Source: Argopecten irradians (taxonomy: Eukaryota; Mollusca; Bivalvia; Pectinida; Pectinidae). From it: a stretch of 64,000 nt of DNA. Below are positions 50,457-63,140 of the stretch, in pieces. The stretch spans positions 27,161,540 through 27,225,539 of the forward strand of contig NC_091134.1 of the NCBI RefSeq assembly GCF_041381155.1, read 5' to 3'. Both the position numbers and the translations under genes were made by a program. The stretch's first letter is position 1. Every line of letters begins with the position of its first letter. The notes beneath the pieces were generated by a model. It was not told the DNA's origin and made no database searches. It worked only from the letters and a program-made list of their open reading frames with translations.

Positions 50457-52577
50457 GAGCTTTTGTTGAATATGATATCTTATCATTACTATGATGGATT
50501 TCCATTGGTACATAGACAATCAGTTGTACCTGCTGCATCTCTACATTATTTCGGATATGCGTAAAAGCAGCCAATTTTAACACAGGAAGCGAAGGAAAAC
50601 TATCTCCAAGATGACCGTAATATCAAAATACGATGGCCGTAATATCAAAATACGATGACCGTAATATCAAAACACGATGACCTTAAGATCAAAATACGAT
50701 GACCGTAATATCAAAATACGATTACCGTAACATCAAAACACGATGACCGTAATATCAAAATACGATTAACGTAACATCAAAACACGATTAACGTAATATT
50801 AACATTTTATGACAAATACCGTAGGATGACCGTAATACCCCACAGCGGCCCATAGCGATGTTCATATATTTATCATCATTCAATACGACAGAGACAACGG
50901 AAAATGGTAATTGCGCCAAGAATTGTCCATTTGTCCTCTTATCTGTTAAAACAATCATTTGTTATAATGATAATGTCGGATTAAAAGAAATCCGTGTCAC
51001 TTGCAATCAAATTATCAAATAGAATACTTGCAAATACCGCTATATTATCAGTTAGAGTGTATTTTAATTGATTGATATTCCAAATCGTATTTCCATACGT
51101 TTAAGTTAATTAAAATATTACATACAAAGTAAACATGTACATTGCATGTATGTACGCGATAACAATACCCAAACTAGTGTCACGCAAATTAAACAAATGA
51201 AATGTATAGCCACCGATGAGTTGAAAGAATCATTTTTCTGGTAAGATCATGCACCTATCATGGTAAACACACTACTATAGCAACAATTTGAGTTGGTTTG
51301 ATTAGTTTAACGTCCAGGGTCATTTAAGGACGTGCCAGGTTTGCCAATTATCAAATGAGTATATTATCATCTAACTAATGTTCAAATACACAAAAAAGTG
51401 ATAAATTGTATAGGCTTAAACAGGGTCTAATATCGATGTTAAGTACACATGAGATTCATGTCAAGTCCCTGTGAAACTACATGTTCAAAGTAGATGTAGG
51501 TGATATGCTCGGAGGTTCTTAACATTTCAACACACAATGAAGGACAGTGTGAAAATGCATATTAATTTCATGTAAATGCATATAATTTACATGTATCTAC
51601 TAATGTAAAGTTTCTTTGTGAAATAAAAGCTACATGTATATGATAGTATAGCACATAATATGCACAAAAAGAATTGCATGTACATGTGCAAACAAGTGGA
51701 AGCCAGTATATATTTATTTTGAACGTACACGTATAATCTTTGACCATACATATGTACATGATTTTGTTTGTTTTATGTTTGATTGATGTAAAATGCTTTG
51801 CATATACATAAATATTTATTGTATTATTGGTAGTTAAAAAATGATACCTTAGTCGTTCCCTGAGTAACAATTTTGCTGGGACCCTTCATTTTGATACAAT
51901 AAAATATGTCTAATCATGTTTAACTAAATCCAATGTTAATCATTTATACTATAAAGTCTATGAGAATAAACAATGTCATTACATGGACTTTTCTTAATGC
52001 TAATGTTTACTGGAATATCTAAGGGAAAAGATGAGGATTTATTTTAAAATTTTATTCTGGCTATGGGTATGAGATGATCATGATAACTGAGTAAAATATG
52101 TAATCCCTATGATGCCATGTTCTCTGTGAAAAGGAAAACTGTTCCAAATGAAAGAATAATAGTAATCAACAATATGCACTTTTATACATTTGTTTATGTA
52201 GATCAGATCTACATGTATTAAATTTAAGTCAATATCAGAGTAAAGATTGAATATATCGGTTTAATAAGATAGAATTGACCGTGTGTTATTGAAACATACG
52301 TAACTGTTTAGGTGAACTTGGATAAGTTTTCTTATTTCAGCACAACTTTCGTATTAAATTACGGTCATCCATAAAATATATCACGGTCAGTCGGTTTTGA
52401 AAAAAACGTTAGATATTACGGTCATCTTCACGATATTTTTTAGAGCTTCCTGCGTTAAAATTAGTTGCTTTCACAAATATCCGAAATGATATCCAGATAC
52501 AGCAGGTACAGATGATTACTGGGTACCAAAAGAATCCCTTAGTACTTATCATACAATAGCAAATTCAGTTAAAGCTG
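50457..52577. mobile_element. 2.1-kb segment flanked by 165-bp inverted repeats, copy 2
   Basis: Left arm 50457-50624 and right arm 52412-52577. No transposase frame between them. This may be a non-autonomous foldback transposon lying upstream of gene B exon 1. Confidence 0.5.
50609..50810. repeat. 22-bp tandem array upstream of gene B
   Basis: About nine units of cgatgaccgtaatatcaaaa plus ta, 0.7-0.9 kb upstream of gene B exon 1. Copy 1 has about four degraded units at 22888-22975. Confidence 0.85.
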
Positions 52578-52809
52578 AAGCGAAGCGATTATCTTCTGCA
52601 TCCATGTGTATGCACAGTGTATTTATCTGCATGACTAGTGTATTCTTTGATCTTTATATATTGTTCGGTATGTTTAAATTTCTTGAGAAAAATATTCACA
52701 TGGTTGGAAATTCAAAACTACGATTGATTTTCACATTAAAGTAAAGAAAAATTCGTTAAATTATCTATATGTATTTTCTACTTTGTGTGATCTTCGAATG
52801 TTTTAAAAA

Positions 52810-53012
52810 GCAATGTTGAGGCTATTTTCTCTCCTTCCCATGAGAGGAACATTATTTGCTGCATACCTAATTGTTATCTCTTGTTGAGGTCTCACTTGTA
52901 GGCCTGAGGCCTCTCTGACCCATCACTTGGTTTGTCCTTTCCGGTATTGGCAGCTGAGTTGGAATGTAGCAACTTAGTGAGAATACATCTTTCTTTCTTT
53001 TCCAGGCAGTGT
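52810..53012 (-). mobile_element. 3' remnant of the same CR1-group LINE, cut by a deletion
   Basis: Equivalent of 24760-24955: minus-strand tail RLNTAWKRKKDVFSLSCY onward. At about 53012 it changes abruptly to sequence equal to 32184 onward. Confidence 0.85.
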
Positions 53013-53114
53013 TTAGTCGTATTTTCGTATTGAGAATTGATTGTACAGTCAAATCTGGATCTACTGTACTGACTCTAGAGAATCGTGTTGATGAAAATAT
53101 TACTATTCAGTGGT

Positions 53115-53147
<33 letters not shown>

Positions 53148-53459
53148 TCAGAAGGAATAGAAAATCACTTTTACATTTTTTAATGCTGGAGATTGCTGGA
53201 TTTATTGTAAATTATTGGTAGGAAATATTGTAATATAACCATAGGATAGCTACTGTTGGAATGTGTTGAAAATGGAACAGATCTTCAGGATTTTATTAGA
53301 ACTCTACTGTGTATTGTACTGTTGAATCTCAAACATATTTAAATTATCTTGCTTTATTTAACTCTTGGTCGTATTTGATTAGTAATCACAGTCTCGGTGA
53401 CAGTGATTAGTTATATTATGAGAATCTTGAAACCTCATACCTATGTAACAGACTTTTTT

Positions 53460-53682
53460 GGGGCCACGGTGGTCGAGTGGTTAAAATGTCCCGATATATT
53501 ACTACAAGCCCTCTACCTCTTGGTCGCGAGTTCGAATCCAATGTGGAGCAGTTGCAGGTACAGACCGCTGGCGGGTTGTTTTTCTCCGGGAAGTCCAGCT
53601 TTCCTCCACCATCAAACCTGGCACGCCCTTAAATGACCCTTGCTGTCTAATGGACGTAAAACCACCACAACAAAAAGAAAAC
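53460..53682 (+). mobile_element. tRNA-derived SINE, copy 2 of the duplicated block
   Basis: The same insertion as 32611-32832, carried along by the duplication; both boxes are intact (ggtcgagtgg, gttcgaatcc). Confidence 0.88.
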
Positions 53683-53964
53683 AACTTAATTATCTCCTTT
53701 GGTAAGTTGCCATATATGATGATTAATATGTAATGCTGAGGTGTAATTGTATTGTAGTAGTCAATCGGGTTAATTAAAATAACTTGCCTATTCGTTCCCA
53801 TTACCTTTGTGATATAATCGACGACTGTATATTATTAATAGCGCCAAATGTAATTGTCTTTTGATACGTGCTGCTGTAAAACATCTTATTTGAACGGGAA
53901 TGACCTTGTATTAGTTGATACTGGTAAGAACAATAGAAATAATTCTACTTCACATACCACCGCC

Positions 53965-56900
53965 ATGATGTATTGTCTCTTACTGTGGACACTGCTTCTG
54001 ATGAACATTACTGTTCACTTGAAAGGTAAGAAATATTACAAATACTTTATTGAACACTACGAATATTTCTGATGAGCCTATGGAGTCTTGTTATTTCCAT
54101 GACAGCTGCGGAATAATTTTTTTCAGTACAAGATTTACGTCAAATTTCTTTTCAACTTTTACGATTGAAATTGAAACTCATCTGAAATAATCCTGAAATA
54201 GTCCCGACTACCGTAAATCCTGCGTGTTACCCGCACCGGAGTATAGACCGCGGGAAGCAGAATCAAGCATTTCTATAATTTTGTAAAGTGTATTCCAGAT
54301 AACCCGCACCGGCAGATTGCCCGCGGGTTATACGTCGATGTAGTACTTGGAAGCACAGTACATATGCAGTACATTTGTATGTACTAATGATAGTACACGA
54401 GTCTATATGCTATAGGGATTTCATTTCGAAGGGGGTATAGATTTATTCAAAGACATACAAAATACCAATATCATAATTTCTGCTTGGAAATAGATTTTAA
54501 AGGTAAAAACTATACAGTTGAAATGAAATTACATTGGCATAATAAGAGGGTAACTTGGGCTATTGTTTTGTATATGTGGTTTTCAAATTTGATTAATAGC
54601 TTCCGATTATAGCCCGCATCGGTAGATCTAGGTAGCCCGCATCGGTAGATAGCCCGGGTAGATAGCCCGCATCGGTAGATAGCCCGCAGTAGGCATCTTG
54701 TGATATAAAAACTCGTATAGTCCGTGGGTAATACGCAGGAAATTACGGTAAGTGTTGTTATTTTTCTGCACGACCAAAATTTTTAAACATTTTTTTTTCG
54801 AGTTCCTCGGGTATGATAGAGCTGAGATCCTGTATGAATGGAAAGGAACGAAAGATCAAGAAGTATATTTTAATGTTTAATAATTGAAAGTATGTAAATG
54901 TAAACATATTTTGCTTACCATGCCATCGTCTTTGTTTTACAGGGTATCTAGTATTCAGCTCGGATAACTGTTTAACAAAGGAGATGTCGAATTGTACAGA
55001 ATATATCATTTGTACTGAAGAGGACAACATGGATATCTATTCAGGGAAAATAAAAACTGTTGTCCATGACTTATACATTCCACACGGACTTACACCGGAT
55101 GCGTCGTTACTTGTCGCTACACCTTCTGATATGTCCGTGATCATATCAGCTGTCCACTTGGAGTATCAGGATGATTCCATCACGATGACCAATGGGACAT
55201 ATATACGGGTTATGGAGGAGGGCCTTAACATTGTAAGTAAGAATAAAATATTTGTTTCGTGGTAACCCCTGCGAGACGTTGATGAATAATTCATGAACAT
55301 TCATGAATAATTCTATGAATATTCCTCAATTGTTCATTCATAAATTCATGAAAGTTCATGAATCTCTTTTATGAATGAAATCATGAACATTTATGAACAA
55401 CCCATACATGAAAATTCATAAAAAGTTCATGAACGTTCATAAATCTCTTTTATAAATGAAATCATGAACATTAATGAACAACCCATACATGGACATTCAT
55501 AAACAGTTCATGAATATTTTAGGAATATTCATGAACTTAAAACAATCATGAATGATCATGAATGTTTATTCATTACAATTCATGAGTTATTCATAAACTA
55601 CAACTCGCAGCAGTATGCACAAACAATTCAAGAATATTCATGGAACTTCATGAATTGAAACAATTTATGAATATTCATGAACTTGAGTCGTGTTCAGAAG
55701 TTTATTGAATGCAAGTTTGAGTAAGCGGAATCATGAACTCTACTTGGGTCCAGAATTGAAATTTTCTATCAAACCAATGACCATTCTATTGGGATCAATT
55801 CAATATTTGATGAAACAAATTCTTCAGAGGAGTATAACATGAAATCACCAATAGTTTACTGTGTTCATTATATTTTCATAGTGCCACAGATAAGTGCTAG
55901 CAAAATATGTTTTCAGTGATACGCAGCAATCAATTTCAAAATACATTCGAAGTAAATTAGTATATGACCAAAATAAGCCTATAGTTTTAAAGCATGATAG
56001 TTTATATGGGCAATTTAATTCAATAGCATTTGACAAAATTTCACAAACTAATATCAATGCATAATTACTATAGCAATATCAGTCTGCAACAATTTCATGT
56101 TAAAAAGAACTGAAATAAATAAAAACTTACTGAAAAGTGTTCATATGTGCTTAAAGAAATCCAGGAATGGAATTATTCTTTCACTCATGTGCCAAAACTT
56201 CCATTTTAAGATGAATATTGTTTCGCCTTCCACACGCCAGCAGATACAGCAGCCATTTTGGATTGTGACTGTTTTGGCGGGAAATGTATATAGAAGTCAT
56301 TTGACTCATAAGGTCATGTGACAAGTCATATGACTTCAGTGGATATTCTTTAAAATTCTTCAAAATAATGAAATAGTATGTCAAGAATCATTCATTTTCA
56401 TTCATTTTGAAGAATTTTAATGAATATCAGTCATGAATAAAACTTCATGGAAATTGTAGACCACAACTATTGTTCATAGTGTGACGGTGTGTACTCATTT
56501 CACTTCAATTACATATGTAAATCTAATGATTTTTGGCAGTACTGGCAAAAAAATTTCAGCTCTTATTTGTACCTGTAACATTAAAATATAAACATGTAAA
56601 GTACAGTAATTCTCAAAATGTTGGTAACTTTTGGTGAAGGATAACATACTAAGTTCGCGTCTTGATTCGTGAGTATGAAAAATACTGCACATATAACTTT
56701 AAAGAAAAATTTTCGTATTCTAAAATTATTTGTTAATTTCAGACAAATGGACATCTATGTAACACCCGGTATGTTTCTGAATTTAATGGATCACTGACTA
56801 TACATTAACACACGTACTCGATTTCACGCTCTGAATAGGGGAACCCCCTACCTATACAAAACATAAGTTTGGGCTGGCTGCGTACAGATACATTTGCGCG

Positions 56901-59900
56901 TGTTTTTGCGGTGTTTGTTACACCTGTTGCTGGTGCTTTGATGATCAGGCTCTTCGAAAACTAACGATTGCTGAAAGATGGCAAGCAACAGTCGTGGTAC
57001 AAGATGGTATATCGTACACGTGTATGGAACATTAGGTCTTGGCGAAGGATCCATTGGAGTGACGAAAGCCGTTGTTCACAGTGTCCCACAGACGAAACGG
57101 TTCCTGTTTATGCTGCTTTGTGGATTCAGGAAAGTCAATGAGACGAAGGGTTTAGATATTGTACCGGAAACGCGGATGCTACACTACATATTGACAAGTA
57201 TATGGTCATTTAAACGTGTTCATGAGTTTTTGCGTTGGGTCAAGTTAAGGAATGAAGTACATGAAATGATCTTGTGAAAAAAAAGTCAGTGTTTTGAAAA
57301 TGTTTTTTTCAGAGCATGGTTTTAAATCCATATAAGACATCCGTGTATTGTATATGCGTTTCCTTTTGATAATGTAAGACATCGTCATAGATATAAAATA
57401 TAAAATATCATTGCATATCTATATGAATTTCCGTCTTTTTTTGTGCTTTTACATCAATTATAAAATCAGGTCCTTCAAAAAAGTGCTCCTTAGCTTTTGG
57501 CCAAGTGTATATATAGAAAGCGCGTTTTCATTCTTTGGCTGAAGCTAGCCACATACAATCAGAATTTTAAAGTGAATAGTCGGGCAAAGAAAACCAGTCT
57601 AAATGCGTTCATTGGCCTTCCAAAAGTTCTCACATATTAATACGATGGTCAAGTTCTGCTTATTTTCCAAGTTCTGACCATTAAAGTAAAGAAAAGTTGA
57701 AAGCATTGAAAGCGAGGCTTCGTGGAAATGTAACCACGGACATAGTGAGCCGGGAGGACGTTTTAGAATTTCCATACTTTAAATTAATTTCTTCGTACGC
57801 AGACAGATTTTGACGAGAGATTTTATTTTTCCATTTCATAAGAAATTATACTGGATACATTCACACCGTTTTTACCGACTTTAGCCATCCTTGCCCGACT
57901 GTTCACTTTAATGCTCTTCAATATTGAGGCAAGATCCGCCTAGGGATTGACGGAGATTATTGTACTGAATACCTTGGCTTGCCAAGTCGTATTGTTTTAA
58001 ACAGGTTGAGTAATTTATTTAATCTAACCTATAAAAACAACAAATTACATCATTTTGACGTCGAATTAAATGTTAAAATAATGAAACTTTAAGAATGGAA
58101 CTAAAGTGAACATAACACATATAATAATTTGAAAACAATGTGTCCAATTTCAATTTTTCTCTAAAAAAACATTTTGACACACTTATTTTACTGTCATATA
58201 TATATTCTTTATTATTTGTTTACACCAATCTATGTATGAAGAAATAAAATATTTTCAAATAATACCCCGATCGTTCAATAAAACCTTGTTATATTGCACA
58301 GTTCGAAATTATTTTGTACGCTTCCATGGAAACGTTATATTGCACGGTTCGAGATGTTATAATGCATGGCTTTTGGAACACCTCGCCGTTGTTGTATAAC
58401 CTTGTAGAAAACCTTCGGGGAATCGCGCGAAATGGTGAGCACGTCTTAGGCATTGCTCGCTTTGCTTGACAGTTGGTTTTATCAAATACAGGACGAACAC
58501 GAAAAATTAGTTGCATTAAGTCTGCATATAGTTCTTAGAATTTAAAAGAATGTAATACGACATGAAAAGTGGAGTTACACCTTGAAGTATGTGGACTAGA
58601 CGCCAATCTTCAATATGATTTGAAGCTTTTCCGTACGGTACGGTGGTGAAGATTTTGATCTGTGATTTTGGAATTGATTAAAAATAAACACAAAAAACTG
58701 GTGATTAATTGGTTATGTAATTAAACAAATATTTCATGGGTTACTGTGCTCTAGTTCATAATATTTACCCCTTGGTGATGGTAATCAAAAAATTTTCTAT
58801 TGTACTCGGCCTTTGGCCTCATGCAATATAACATTGTTTTGATTACCATCACCTCGAATTAAATACTTTGAACTGGAGTACACTAACCCAGGGAATAATT
58901 GTATAATAAAGTATTACCTAAAAATTAACTAAGTGATTGTCGGTATAGTGTTGAGGGTACACGTGGACCGGCACAATTCAAATCTAATATTTCCCCTAAA
59001 CATTTGATAATTGAAGAAGCTCAAAATCAGAGAAACACCGATTATTGTATCTTATCTATTACAGGTCTATAACTTTAGCAGGCAGGGCACGTACGTTTTC
59101 GGGAATATGAGCTGTAACGGAACACGCGTCTTGGTCAATGCTGCGATCACGAGTAGTTCTCTTTCAACTGGTTCACATCCCACAACCTCAGTCAATCCTG
59201 CAAGCACGACTAGTCCCCCTTCAACTGGTTCCTACTCCACCACCTCGGCCGATACTTCGATGAACATCAATGAAACAGACACATTGATGATCAATGATCC
59301 TTGTACTTTTTGCTGGATGAAATTTGCTGTTGACTACTTGATGGCTGATATTACGGGGGTCTCCGACACGTCCACACGGCCTGTGACAGCTACATTTGTC
59401 TCACAAAGCAGCACAATGGAAGTTTCGTCTACACTGGTGTTACGAACGATTAGCGTAAGTACAGATTCCATTATTTGGACATCTGTTGGTAATGATTGAT
59501 AGTGATATAAGTTATTAAAAGTGTATTAGGGATAGTTTTATACTATGTTTTACGGCACATACTCCTTTCGGATCCTCCTCATACACTTGTAATTCGAATT
59601 TTATTACAACCAAACATTAAATTGGTTCATTTCCTGGAAAATAATGATTGTTAAATCATGTCTGTATATCAATCCAGTTCAAGAACAAACCCCACTTGGG
59701 TAATATAACCTATATTGATATAACCTATATTAATAAATAATAAATTCACCTATAACATAGAAATTGTACGTTATCATATAAATATCGGAGCATGGGCGTA
59801 TATATTTTATAAAATAAATGAAATTAACATCACTACCGTCTTAGGGTAGTCTCCTAACCAACGGTCAACAAGCACTAAGTTGACTATGGCATATTCTTGT

Positions 59901-62900
59901 ACGTTACCTGTCTTTGATACGTCACCATTAAAACTATGGAGGATGTAAACTAATGGATTCAAATAGTCTGTCCGGATATAACAGCTCGAACGATCCTGCC
60001 ACGTACCCTTTACTCATCGTATCTACATACATAGATCCATAACAGACGTTGTTCACTTACTTTCCGTTCAACACTATTCGATGGATAACCTAATGTTATT
60101 GCTTAAAGAACTTGCTTATTTTAACTGCACGTGTACATATCTGTTGAAGTTATATGCGTTTTACATATTGCAGAATGCTTCTATGAAGTCAAACTTCTCT
60201 ACCGATCTTCCAGACACGGTCAACGTTCCAAAGAATAAATTGACACACTTCAAAGTAAAGATGTCACTCCAAAGTCCCTTATCAACATACAAACTGAAGT
60301 TAAACACCTCAAGTCCAATACTTATGATAGTGTCTGTCCGCATAACGTTTATAGGCGAACATTACAGAGATATTCTATCCCCATCAATGAGAGAGGAAGC
60401 GATGTGTTCCGGGGGATGGCAATCGTACACCGTAGACTTAGGCTACCTACCCAATAAAGGTAAATATACACCTAAGTCTTTGGTAACCTATCCAGTAATG
60501 GTAAATATCCACCTAAGACTTTGGTTGCCTACCCATTAAAGGTAAATTTACACCTTAAACTTTGGTTACCTACCCATTAAAGGTAAATATACACCTTAGA
60601 CTATTGTTACCTACCCGATAAAGGTAAATATACACCTAAGACTTTGGTTGCCTACCCAATAAAGGTAAATATACACCTAAGACTTTGGTTGCCTACACAG
60701 TAAAGATAAATATCCACCTAAGACTTTGGTTGCCTACACAGTAAAGGTAAATCTACACCTTAAACTTTGGTTACCTACCCATTAAAGGTAAATATACACC
60801 TTAGACTTTTGTTACCTACCCGATAAAGGTAAATATACACCTAAGACTTTGGTTGCCTACCCAATAAAGGTAAATATACACCTAAGACTTTGGTTGCCTA
60901 CACAGTAAAGGTAAATATACACCTAAGACTTTGGTTGCCTACCCAATAAAGGTAAATATCCACCTAAGACTTTGGTTGCCTACACAGTAAAGGTAAATAT
61001 ACACCTTAGACTTTTGTTACCTACCCGATAAAGGTAAATATACACCTAAGACTTTGGTTGCCTACACAGTAAAGGTAAATATACACCTTAAACTTTGGTT
61101 GCCTACCCAATAAAGGTAAATATACACCTTAGACTTTGGTTGCCATGCACAGTAAAGGTAAATATACACCTTAAACTTTGGTTGCCTACCCAATAAAGGT
61201 AAATATACACCTAAGACTTTGGTTGCCTACCCAATAAAGGTAAATATACACCTTAAACTCTGGTTACCTACCCGATAAAGGTAAATATACACCTTGGACT
61301 CTGGCTACCTACCCGATAAAGGTAAATATACACCTTAGACTCTGGCTACCTACCCGATAAAGGTAAATATACACCTTAGACTCTGGCTACCTACCCAATA
61401 AAGGTTAATATACACCTTAGACTTTTGTTGCCTACACAGTAAAGGTAAATATACACCTAAGACTTTGGTTGCCTACACAGTAAAGGTAAATATACACCTT
61501 AAACTTTGGTTACCTACCCGATGAAGGTAAATATACACCTTGGACTTTGGTTGCCTACCCAATAAAGGTAAATATACACCTTAGACTTTGGTTGCCTACC
61601 CAATAAAGGTAAATATACACCTTAAACTCTGGTTACCTACCCGATAAAGGTAAATATACACCTTGGACTCTGGCTACCTACCCGATAAAGGTAAATATAC
61701 ACCTTAGACTCTGGCTACCTACCCAATAAAGGTTAATATATACCTTAGACTTTGGTTACTTGCCCCATTAAGATAAATATACACTTCAGACTCTAACTTC
61801 CTACACAATAAAGGTAAATGAACACCTAAGACTCTGGTTACCTACCCAATAAAGGTATAAAAATACCTTAAATTTTGGCTACCTACCAAACAAAGGTAAA
61901 TATACACCTTAGACATTGGTTATCTACTCGATAAATATAAACATTTACCTTAAATTCTGGCATCTTACCCAATAAAGGTAAATATACACCGTAGACTTTG
62001 GCTACCTACCAAATAAAGTTAAATAAATACCTTAGACTCTGTCTACCTACCCAATAAAGGTAAAGATACATCTTAGACTTTTGTTACCTACCCAATAAAG
62101 GTAAATATACACCTTAAACTCTGGCTTTTTACCAAATAAAGGTAAATATATACCTTAGACTTTCGTTACATACCCAATAAAGGTAAATATACACGTTAGA
62201 CTTTTGTGCCATACCCAATAAAAAAACATACATACACCTTAGACTTTGGCTACCTACCCAGCGCCGTATAAGCAGAATCTACGATATCGAAACGTTTGTT
62301 ATTACATCTCTATTGTGACAGTATGGACAAATGTCAAATATTTGAAACAATGTCAGTCTTTAACAAAACACAAGAGTATAACCAAATAAGCACAATGAAA
62401 TAATATTGTAAAGTGATAATCTCAAAATACCCTTGGGCAAGCGAAAGCCGAAGGTGGGTTCTTCTTCAACTGTATTAATAGTAATGCATTTTTTATTTAT
62501 ATAAAGTAACTAGTGAATCCCAAGTCTACCAAAAACGAATTTGCCCTCTGTTTCTAATGCAAATAAATATTAGTTTTAACATTACTATCTTTGTTTGAGC
62601 AATATTTCCGACTTTGGGCTTGTTATGCTACTCCCTGAATTAAATTTGATGCAGTGAGGCACTAATCATCCCATGAATGCTTAAATGTACCAAACATTTG
62701 TACAGTATATTCATTTAAAAGACCAATTTTCGCGGAGAAGGAAATTCGTTCATTTTGGTCAAAACACGAAAATTAAACTCCCATGAAAAGAACTGATTTC
62801 ACAGTATTAGAAGATGAGTTTATATCGCTATGTACAGTCTACTGGTTTTAACACAGTATATAATTGTTTGGTTAATGATGCTCATGCAGATGCAATTTAT

Positions 62901-63140
62901 TTACTCTTCCAATAATAACTTCTCCATTTAAATGAAATATATGAATGCTTGCTTTCTATTGTAGGATACGACAACAGTAACTCTTCAGCCGAAGCTGACA
63001 TAGTAGAATTGGAAATCGTGTTGATGTTGCGACACGATGTCGTGGTAGGGGAGAGATACACTCTTGACTTGGACTTGGAAGTAGATTCACTGGTAGTGAC
63101 GAATTCTACAAAGTATTTCAACGCGGTCTATGAAGCGCCT
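53965..63140 (+). CDS. Gene C: plus-strand paralogue of gene A, first five exons, continues off the window
   Basis: Exons: 53965-54025 (signal peptide), 54943-55232, 59065-59454, 60174-60459, 62965-63140; phases 1,0,0,1,0 match gene A exons 1-5. They give 401 residues. Exon 3 begins VYNFSRQGTYVFGN, matching gene A QNFSRSGAYSFGD; in place of the NQSA array it has a short Ser/Thr/Pro linker with STGS and TTS motifs, then CTFCWMKFAVDYLMADITG. Exon 4 matches the NASM...STDLPD start and ends DLGYLPNKG. Exon 5 ends VYEAP just before gtaagtgtat, the same border as gene A exon 5. No plausible exon 6 is seen between 63141 and 64000. Intron 2 (3.8 kb) holds transposon remnants; intron 4 is largely a 41-bp minisatellite grown from the donor site. 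Intact in all visible exons, hence probably functional. Confidence 0.78.
54209..54750. mobile_element. Same MITE in gene C intron 1
   Basis: Copy 2 equivalent of 33360-33896 with the same ends and internal repeats. Confidence 0.7.
55259..55720. repeat. TTCATGAA-rich degenerate repeat block in gene C intron 2
   Basis: Dozens of overlapping variants of the palindrome ttcatgaa and of tgaatattcatgaa. It begins at the right end of the duplicated block. A smaller patch lies at 56380-56455. Confidence 0.8.
56291..56335. repeat. Imperfect hairpin
   Basis: gaagtcatttgact and agtcatatgacttc are inverted around a central gtcatgtgac. Confidence 0.6.
56940..57280 (+). mobile_element. Tc1/mariner-like transposase remnant (DNA-binding part)
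   Basis: One frame reads DDQALRKLTIAERWQATVVV then QDGISY; another goes on with LGVTKAVVHSV-like sequence (GVTKAVVHSVPQT). Together these resemble the helix-turn-helix region of Tc1-like transposases (RWQ-hydrophobic-QDG-S, then a V-x-+-V-V-H recognition helix). The frame is broken at least once and the catalytic part is not recognisable. A 99-codon frame from 56978 is a by-product. Confidence 0.45.
57281..58737. other. Gene C intron 2, no exon seen
   Basis: Patch 58290-58500 is richer in GC (ttatattgcacggttcga occurs twice with variation) and may be an old repeat, but no family could be named. Confidence 0.45.
58738..58895. mobile_element. MITE-like inverted repeat in gene C intron 2
   Basis: gtgatggtaatcaaaa near 58776 and ttttgattaccatcac near 58834 are perfect complements; outer parts (ggttactgtgctctagtt; tggagtacactaaccc) pair imperfectly. 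Confidence 0.7.
60441..62270 (+). repeat. 41-bp minisatellite made of an exon end and its splice donor (gene C intron 4)
   Basis: About 44 units, period 41, consensus cctacccaataaaggtaaat then atacaccttagactttggtt g. The first unit is the real end of exon 4 (ggctacctacccaataaag at 60441-60459) with its donor gtaaatatacacct. Later units repeat both sides. Sub-families differ at accttaaactttgg/acctaagactttgg and cacag/cccaat; the last third is more diverged. Confidence 0.95.
62271..62964. other. Rest of gene C intron 4
   Basis: Unique AT-rich sequence ending in the acceptor tttctattgtag. Confidence 0.5.

Larger units (their letters stand above)
34712..55258. repeat. Copy 2 of the tandem segmental duplication
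   Basis: Holds gene B and the first two exons of gene C. Relative to copy 1 it has an insertion of about 190 bp at 37183-37373, one of about 110 bp at 41778-41888, one of about 240 bp at 52389-52630, a 51-bp array longer by about 1.4 kb, and a 7.2-kb deletion at 53012-53019. Right edge: similarity to copy 1 stops at about 55258, exactly where a TTCATGAA-rich block begins. Confidence 0.92.

Noticed and set aside
56978-57277. 99-codon frame read as a gene, or as a piggyBac-like fragment (LGLGEG motif)
   Set aside because: Neighbouring frames give better matches to the Tc1 helix-turn-helix order; the piggyBac aspartates are absent.
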